Of a stretch of 49,969 nt of DNA, positions 44,707-49,969 are shown piece by piece. Position 1 is the first letter of the stretch. Every line of letters begins with the position of its first letter. The translations under genes and the position numbers were made by a program. The notes beneath the pieces were generated by a model that saw only the letters and a list, made by a program, of their open reading frames with translations, had not been told where the DNA came from and searched no databases. The stretch is from Chryseobacterium gleum (lineage in GTDB: Bacteria; Bacteroidota; Bacteroidia; Flavobacteriales_D; Crocinitomicaceae). The stretch lies in the NCBI GenBank assembly GCA_945860065.1, contig CAMAPI010000010.1, forward strand, positions 1-49,969, given 5' to 3'.

Positions 44707-45073
44707 ATCAGCCGTCCGTTTAGGTTCTTTTTACCTAGTAATTTTTGTGGTATTCTACCTTTTTACCTTGTCAGGATTCTCCAATTTAAGTTGTTCTGAT
44801 TCCCTTTTTTGCATCGGGACATCCGCATTTATTGGCTTGTTAGGACTCTTGATTCTTTACGTTAAAAAAGAAGTGGATGCTTTCGCGGACACCTTCCGCT
44901 TACTGATCATGATCACCGTTCAATTATTGTCTTTTCTTTCCATTTGCCTCGCATTGATTTATACCAATCAATCCAATCAACTTGTCCTTCATCTACTCGC
45001 TCTAGCACTTGCAATGATTATCGTTCAAACCATTTATATCGCTGGACAATTAAAATCCACGAATGAATTCTAA
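44699..45073 (+). CDS. Four-helix membrane protein of the atp-leader type (DUF6168-like)
   Basis: The start at 44699 (MNKSAVRLGSFYLVIFVVFYLF) overlaps AtpZ by eight bases; a methionine one codon earlier is equally possible. The 124-residue product has four hydrophobic helices and no soluble domain. Its position right after AtpZ fits the small DUF6168 protein found before atpB in many flavobacteria, but the sequence assignment is from memory and position. The gene ends convergent with, and 24 bases inside, the M28 peptidase gene. Confidence 0.6.
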   Translation: MNKSAVRLGSFYLVIFVVFYLFTLSGFSNLSCSDSLFCIGTSAFIGLLGLLILYVKKEVDAFADTFRLLIMITVQLLSFLSICLALIYTNQSNQLVLHLLALALAMIIVQTIYIAGQLKSTNEF

Positions 45074-46324
45074 CAATAATTGTTGAATTTCATCGAATTT
45101 ATCGAAAGTCAAAGCGTCATATGTATCAAATATGTCATGGTAATTTTTATTTGGACCCATGGTGTAGATGAAAAATGCAGGAACACCCGCCTCTGTAAAG
45201 AAATAATGATCGGAATTAGCCGCTTTACCCCTTTGTTTAATAAGTGGCAAATAGTTGGAGGAATCGTTTAATTGAATCATCCGCTCAAACTCATTTTTAA
45301 ATAGTGTCGAATTCACACAAGTAATCCCCTCTTCACCACTTCCCATAATATCTAGATTCACTAAAAAACGAATTTTTTTTAAGGGAATAGTGGGATGTTC
45401 AACAAAGTATTTGGAACCTAATAATCCAATCTCTTCTCCTGCGAATGCCACCAGGACGACGTTGAAATCCCTTAATGGATTTTTAATTAAGGTTTGTGCA
45501 ATGGAGAATAGCATGCCGTTCCCACTGGCATTGTCGTTCGCGCCGGGAAAATACGTTTCTGACCCCATACGACCCAAATGATCATAATGCGCTGTAAGGA
45601 ACAAATAAGGCTTTTTCCGCGCACGATTACTTGCCGGAATACATGCAATTACATTTCTAGCGACGTGCTCTTTCAAAAAGGATGTCTGAACGTGTAACTG
45701 TATGTTGGATTCCCTTCGCTCACGGAATACTGAATCTTGAATTTGGATGTACGGGTAAGCATTAGCCGTTTGACTTACCGACCAAGTGAACTTTTCTTTT
45801 GTCACTTCCATAACCGGAGCAAACGCACTCAATTCACGCAGCCTCGTTTTGATGATTTTTAAGGTGTCTGCACTTAAGTCAACTGTCCGAACGGTTAACA
45901 TTACATTCTTCGGACATGGGTAAAAGCTAGATGTTGACTGATATAATTTTTCAATATTGCAATCCACCACACGATACGACTTCCCTTTGTTGCATTCAGA
46001 ATCTTCACATGAAGACCCGGAATTAGGAGCGACAAGGTAATCAATGCCCGGCACTAGAACGATTCCATCTAGCTTGAATTCACATGCTCCCGGGAAGGAT
46101 TGAACGGAAAAAGAAAAGGATTGAAAAAAACTTTCTCCAATTGGCTTTAATCCGATTTCCTGAAAATTCTTAGCGATAAAGTTAGCTGCAATGGAATCTC
46201 CACCGTTCACATAACCTCTGCCATGAAAATTAGGGGAACAAAGCGTTTCAACAAATGTTTTGGTCAGATTATTTTGACCAAAAACAACAACTGAAAAGAA
46301 AAAATTAAGAAGCAGAAGTCGCAT
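45050..46324 (-). CDS. Secreted M28-family metallopeptidase
   Basis: The start at 46324 gives MRLLLLNFFFSVVVFGQ, a signal peptide; the frame is open 12 codons upstream. The 424-residue protein has an intact zinc aminopeptidase core: TAHYDHLG, GANDNASGNG, FAGEEIGLLGS (general base Glu), NLDIMG and a final His in NKNYHDIFDT. An N-terminal region of about 200 residues with a PA-like insertion precedes it. There is no T9SS tail, so it is probably periplasmic or lipid-free secreted. The start lies 20 bases inside the upstream acidic-protein gene, so they are co-transcribed. Confidence 0.93.
   Translation of the reverse strand: MRLLLLNFFFSVVVFGQNNLTKTFVETLCSPNFHGRGYVNGGDSIAANFIAKNFQEIGLKPIGESFFQSFSFSVQSFPGACEFKLDGIVLVPGIDYLVAPNSGSSCEDSECNKGKSYRVVDCNIEKLYQSTSSFYPCPKNVMLTVRTVDLSADTLKIIKTRLRELSAFAPVMEVTKEKFTWSVSQTANAYPYIQIQDSVFRERRESNIQLHVQTSFLKEHVARNVIACIPASNRARKKPYLFLTAHYDHLGRMGSETYFPGANDNASGNGMLFSIAQTLIKNPLRDFNVVLVAFAGEEIGLLGSKYFVEHPTIPLKKIRFLVNLDIMGSGEEGITCVNSTLFKNEFERMIQLNDSSNYLPLIKQRGKAANSDHYFFTEAGVPAFFIYTMGPNKNYHDIFDTYDALTFDKFDEIQQLLLEFIRGF
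45066..45089. terminator. Hairpin at the overlapping 3' ends of the small membrane protein and M28 genes
   Basis: AATTC and AACAAT (45066-45077, T71 bulged) pair with ATTGTT and GAATT (45079-45089), centre A. The forward stop codon lies inside. A short T run follows on the plus strand. It may stop transcription in either direction, but it is AT-rich. Confidence 0.35.
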
Positions 46325-47198
46325 AACGACGACAAATTTTAAAAATAAAATCTTCCACAATTTCTGACTCTAAATCCCAGTTGTAAGTTGATGAATACTC
46401 GCTTAACTGTTCTCGAGCTTGCGCCATATTTTGAAAAGCATCCAATTTTTTTGTTGCAGTTGAAAAGGCATCACTTGAACCATCAAATAATTCATTGATG
46501 AATTGAAGTTTTTCGTTCAAAGAAAAAGATCCAATTAAGGTTTCTAAGGGGAAAACTGAACGATCAGATCGGATGGTTTGTTCGATTTGTAATACCCAAG
46601 CACTATTGATAGAAGTAGTTTCAGGATGCTGAATATCATCTAAGAAATTAGCTGAAGTCTCCGTGATAATCGCTGACTCTTCATCGACATGTGTGTCTTC
46701 AATCGCCACTTCTTCCTCTTCCGTTTCCTCCAATTCAATAACAGTCACTTCCAGTTCACTTTCTTCAACAACAGCATCTTCGTGCACACGATCTTCCATT
46801 GACTCTTCTATTTGTGATTCAGCGGAAACCTCAGGTGTTTCCATCACTACATCGAATAGACTTGCTTCTGCTAAAGGAATTTCAGGCTCCTCCATATGAA
46901 AATCCGACACTGGTACTTCTTGTGCAACTGGTGCTTCTTCCTCATTCATCTCGAATAAATCAAAGGAAGCTTGTTCAACGACCTCAAGAACCGGATCAAT
47001 ATGAGCCGATACTACCGGTTCACTCACTTCTTGTGGACCTAATACATTCAATTCGTAAATTTTATAACGGAGTACAATCAGACGTTCATATAATTCTTTG
47101 GCATCTTCTACCAATAACTCCATTTCTACTTGTGTCAAATTCCCATTTTCCAAGACGGATAGTTTTTCTGTCAAGTTTGATAAGATTGTTTTCATCAT
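46305..47198 (-). CDS. Acidic protein of unknown function with low-complexity middle
   Basis: This 297-residue protein begins with a coiled, charged N-terminus (EKLSVLENGNLTQVEMELL), about residues 5-50. A very Glu/Val-rich, disordered middle follows (about 70-190, for example VEESELEVTVIELEETEEEE), and then a compact C-terminal domain (about 200-297) with FPLETLIGSFSLNEKLQFINELF. The C-terminal block looks conserved; I recall similar sequence in other flavobacterial proteins but know no function. There is no signal peptide. The M28 gene overlaps its 3' end by 20 bases. The start could be either of two adjacent ATGs. Confidence 0.8.
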   Translation of the reverse strand: MMKTILSNLTEKLSVLENGNLTQVEMELLVEDAKELYERLIVLRYKIYELNVLGPQEVSEPVVSAHIDPVLEVVEQASFDLFEMNEEEAPVAQEVPVSDFHMEEPEIPLAEASLFDVVMETPEVSAESQIEESMEDRVHEDAVVEESELEVTVIELEETEEEEVAIEDTHVDEESAIITETSANFLDDIQHPETTSINSAWVLQIEQTIRSDRSVFPLETLIGSFSLNEKLQFINELFDGSSDAFSTATKKLDAFQNMAQAREQLSEYSSTYNWDLESEIVEDFIFKICRRYATSAS

Positions 47199-47359
47199 AA
47201 GGACATGCTTTTTTCGGACTTTACATTTAAGTTACTAACTTCGTTATCAATTCACCTGCATGATTGGAACGTTGCTCAATCAAAATTAGAAAACATGCTG
47301 ATTAACGCGACGTTTTACAGTCAATTCTTTTGAAATAAATGTTAACAAACGACTGATTT

Positions 47360-47935
47360 ATGTTTTTAGAGCAATTTCCGTTAGATGGAAGAGCAAATGG
47401 TTGGGTTGAAGTCATCTGCGGATCAATGTTCTCTGGAAAAACAGAGGAACTCATTCGACGAATTCGCCGGGCAGAATTTGCGAACCAAGGATTGATCCTT
47501 TTTAAACCAAAAATAGATAATCGCTTTAGTGAAAATCACGTGGTGAGTCATAAAGGAAGCTTATTCGAAGCAGTCATTGTTGATCAAGCAAACGAAATTT
47601 TAACACATTGGAAAAATCAAAAAGTAGTAGCCATTGATGAGGCTCAATTCTTTGATTCTGCCATCATTGCGGTTTGCAATGAATTAGCAAATAAAGGCGT
47701 TCGGGTGATTATCGCTGGACTAGACATGGATTATTCTGGTGTCGCCTTTGGACCAATGCCCCAGCTTATGGCAATCGCCGAATATGTAACGAAAGTACAC
47801 GCCATTTGTGTTTCTTGTGGCAACTTAGCACATTATTCTCAACGTACGGTTCAGCAAACGGAACAAGTGTTAGTTGGGGCCATTGAAAAATACCGTCCTC
47901 TTTGTCGAACCTGTTATCAACAAAATAAAAAGTGA
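47360..47935 (+). CDS. tdk: Thymidine kinase (type II)
   Basis: Tdk phosphorylates thymidine in the salvage pathway. The 191-residue protein has the P-loop GSMFSGKTEELIRR (residues 21-34), the DEAQFFD box (catalytic Glu about 93) and C-terminal zinc cysteines CVSCGN and CRTCYQ. Its length is normal. The murF-alr fusion begins with a GTG that overlaps the tdk stop by four bases (GTGA). A 160-base gap precedes it, in which I see no convincing promoter box. Confidence 0.95.
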   Translation: MFLEQFPLDGRANGWVEVICGSMFSGKTEELIRRIRRAEFANQGLILFKPKIDNRFSENHVVSHKGSLFEAVIVDQANEILTHWKNQKVVAIDEAQFFDSAIIAVCNELANKGVRVIIAGLDMDYSGVAFGPMPQLMAIAEYVTKVHAICVSCGNLAHYSQRTVQQTEQVLVGAIEKYRPLCRTCYQQNKK

Positions 47936-49969
47936 AATTAGATTTATCATACCAAGACTTTTGCTCCCAATTACAGGGTAGAAGTGAGGGGGTTTCTTTC
48001 ACTGGATTCATCCAAGAAGTGGTATATGATTCACGGAAAATAAATCAATCCCCTGGACTCGCGTTTTTTGCATTAAATGGACCTTTTCGTAATGGCCATG
48101 AGTATATTTCAAATGCCTACGACAAAGGTGTTCGGATTTTTGTCGTTCATCAGATCCCTACGAATAATTGGTCCGATGCCAGTTTTATCGTAGTTGAGGA
48201 TGTCTTGTCCGCCTTACAAATACTTGCTGGAAACTACCGAAATCAATTGAATTATCCAATTCTTGCCATCGCGGGGAGTTTGGGAAAAACAACAGTGAAG
48301 GAATGGATGCATTACTTACTCGCTGGAAAATTACACGTTTTTAGAAGTCCTAAAAGTTATAATTCACAGTTAGGCGTGGCGCTTTCCCTACTACAACTTC
48401 CTCAAAATGCGGATTTAGCCATTATTGAAGTCGCAGCTACAAAACCAGGTGAGATGAAAATTCTAGCGGAAATGCTGCGTCCAACTCATGGCATCTTAAC
48501 GAATCTTCTTCCTTCACATTCCGGAGAATTTAAGAATTTTACGGAATATTCAAAAGAAATATGTTCCCTGTTTGATGGGGTTAAGTGGCTCATTACTTCA
48601 GAGCCATTTGAATCTTTGACTGAGTTGAATGCAAAAAAAATTCCAATTCAACCTCTCGGACTGGATTCATTGATTCCTTTTCAAGACGAAATAAGTTTAC
48701 ATCAGTCCAAATTAGCGATGGAAGCAGCTAAACAATGGATCCCTTTGGAAGAAGAACGAATTAAATCACTTCCGCATTTGGCCATGAGATTGGAAACGTT
48801 TGAAGGAAATGCTGGATCACTCATTATTAACGATACATACACCATGGATAAAGAGGCATTTAAAAGCTCTTTGTCCTACCAACTTTCTCTTGCTGGATCA
48901 AAACACCGCATTGTACTCATTGGACTTTCAGACGAACAGGAGCAAATTGCGGATGAACTGCGCGAGCTTTGCCAGCAATTTGACGTCAACGACGTCCATT
49001 TTTTACGTCAAGATGAAGACCTCCAATTGCCGCTGAAAAATGCGGTGGTGTTAGTGAAAGGCGCTCGCTACATGCAACGTGTTGCAAACCGTTTGAAATT
49101 AAAACAGCACAAAACGCAATTATCCTACAATCTTTCTGCCTTAAAACACAACCTGAATCAATACAAGTTGAGCTTAAATCCTGAAACGAAAATGTTAGCA
49201 ATGGTCAAGGCCCAATCATATGGCGCCGGCTTAACGACCATGGCTCAGTACTTAGAGAAACAAGGAATTCATTATTTTGGCGTAGCGTATTCTGATGAAG
49301 GAAAAGAACTGCGAAAATCAGGTATTAAAACACCCATTTTAGTAATGAACGCGGAAGAAGAAGGCATGGAAACCTGTGTGGAATATGACCTCGAACCTGC
49401 CATCTATGATTTTAATCAACTGGATGAATTGCTCAAAGTATTAATTGCACAAGAAAAAACAGCGTTCCCAATACACATCAAACTAGATACAGGCATGAAA
49501 CGCTTAGGCTTTTATCCCGATCAGGTTCAACAGTTAATTGAAGTGTTAGCGGCCCAACCTGAAGTGCTGGTTAAAAGTGTGTATAGTCACTTGGCTGAGG
49601 CTGATGATAATCATTCAACATTTACACACCATCAAATTACACAATTCGAAGAAAGTTGCAAGCAGCTTGAGTCATATTTGTCCTACCCGTTCCTTCGACA
49701 TATATTGAATTCTGAAGGAATCGCTCACTATCCCAACGCGCAATTTGACATGGTTCGCATCGGTATTGGATTGTTTGGACTTAGTGCAAATCGCTCCTTA
49801 GAACAACGCTTGAAACCAGTGATTAATTGGACTAGTAGCATCTCACAAGTAAAAATAATTCATCCAGGAGAAAGTGTAGGTTATGGACGCTCCTTTGTCG
49901 CCCAAAAAGAAATGCGTATTGCGATTATTCCCATTGGATACGCAGATGGATTCAAACGTAATTTAAGTA
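47932..49969 (+). CDS. MurF-alanine racemase fusion (incomplete at window end)
   Basis: The start is GTG at 47932, overlapping the tdk stop; an ATG far downstream would cut into the MurF domain. Residues 1-395 are MurF-like (UDP-MurNAc-tripeptide:D-Ala-D-Ala ligase), with DSRKINQSPGLAFFALNG, P-loop GSLGKTT (K119), SYNSQLGVALS and IIEVAATKPGEM. From about residue 396 there is an alanine racemase, with PLP-lysine in MVKAQSYGAG (K426), KLDTGMKRLGF and a late IPIGYADGF. The fusion joins D-Ala production to its use and is known in Bacteroidota. The racemase C-terminus is cut off. Several MurF residues look atypical (see findings). Confidence 0.93.
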   Translation, partial: MKLDLSYQDFCSQLQGRSEGVSFTGFIQEVVYDSRKINQSPGLAFFALNGPFRNGHEYISNAYDKGVRIFVVHQIPTNNWSDASFIVVEDVLSALQILAGNYRNQLNYPILAIAGSLGKTTVKEWMHYLLAGKLHVFRSPKSYNSQLGVALSLLQLPQNADLAIIEVAATKPGEMKILAEMLRPTHGILTNLLPSHSGEFKNFTEYSKEICSLFDGVKWLITSEPFESLTELNAKKIPIQPLGLDSLIPFQDEISLHQSKLAMEAAKQWIPLEEERIKSLPHLAMRLETFEGNAGSLIINDTYTMDKEAFKSSLSYQLSLAGSKHRIVLIGLSDEQEQIADELRELCQQFDVNDVHFLRQDEDLQLPLKNAVVLVKGARYMQRVANRLKLKQHKTQLSYNLSALKHNLNQYKLSLNPETKMLAMVKAQSYGAGLTTMAQYLEKQGIHYFGVAYSDEGKELRKSGIKTPILVMNAEEEGMETCVEYDLEPAIYDFNQLDELLKVLIAQEKTAFPIHIKLDTGMKRLGFYPDQVQQLIEVLAAQPEVLVKSVYSHLAEADDNHSTFTHHQITQFEESCKQLESYLSYPFLRHILNSEGIAHYPNAQFDMVRIGIGLFGLSANRSLEQRLKPVINWTSSISQVKIIHPGESVGYGRSFVAQKEMRIAIIPIGYADGFKRNLS

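Noticed and set aside
46663-46899. Ser/Thr-rich forward frame opposite the acidic protein gene
   Set aside because: It is the antisense of Glu/Val codons; the reverse gene has the better start, overlap and domain structure.

Overview
The window reads as chromosomal DNA of an AT-rich member of the Bacteroidota, most likely order Flavobacteriales and possibly near Fluviicola/Crocinitomicaceae (inference from gene content; no database search was possible). The evidence is consistent. There are type IX secretion (T9SS) cargo tails of both the gliding-associated (type B) and por-tail (type A) kinds and a SprE/PorW lipoprotein. There is an alternative complex III operon fused to aa3 oxidase genes, a MurF-alanine racemase fusion, and a GT117/DUF2723 giant protein. 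The promoters follow the Bacteroidota TTG-N19/20-TAnnTTTG pattern.

Layout. Positions 1-2343 hold the 3' end of a T9SS cargo gene, then a sugar-phosphate isomerase, lipB and a small unknown gene in one forward run. Positions 2340-10043 are a reverse block: DUF2723 membrane protein, CPA2 antiporter, orphan histidine kinase and gpmI. A tRNA-Gln with its own promoter and a bidirectional terminator follows. Positions 10333-12525 carry a secreted unknown, thiL and a secreted SPOR-like protein. Positions 12710-24302 are the respiratory core, actABCDEF followed by coxB and coxA, closed by a strong bidirectional terminator.

Positions 24356-29582 carry a cysteine-rich DUF3109 protein diverging from rimP-nusA-infB, whose leader holds a GC-rich GAAA-loop hairpin. 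Positions 29656-35260 are a close-packed forward run: tatA, gatA, a LysM lytic transglycosylase, two LPS-type glycosyltransferases and a UbiA-like membrane protein. leuS, a CarH-like MerR/B12 photoreceptor-type regulator, engB and a T9SS cargo protein follow to 40498. Positions 40666-45073 hold yebC, sprE/porW, bactofilin, an AtpZ-like protein and a small membrane protein. The last two normally precede atpB, but here the F0F1 genes are absent. The window ends with an M28 peptidase, an acidic unknown protein, tdk and an incomplete murF-alr fusion.

How the genes work together. ActA-F oxidise menaquinol and pass electrons directly to the CoxAB oxidase. RimP, NusA, InfB, EngB, LeuS, tRNA-Gln and GatA serve translation and ribosome assembly. 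The transglycosylase, MurF-Alr, the glycosyltransferases and TatA serve the envelope. Almost everything is core genome; I see no phage, insertion sequence, CRISPR array or defence island. No stretch above 300 bases lacks a gene. The most noteworthy points are the CarH-like regulator outside any carotenoid cluster, promoters placed so that transcripts should be leaderless, the rimP leader hairpin, the unusual MurF half of the MurF-Alr fusion, and the ATP-synthase leader genes without ATP synthase.
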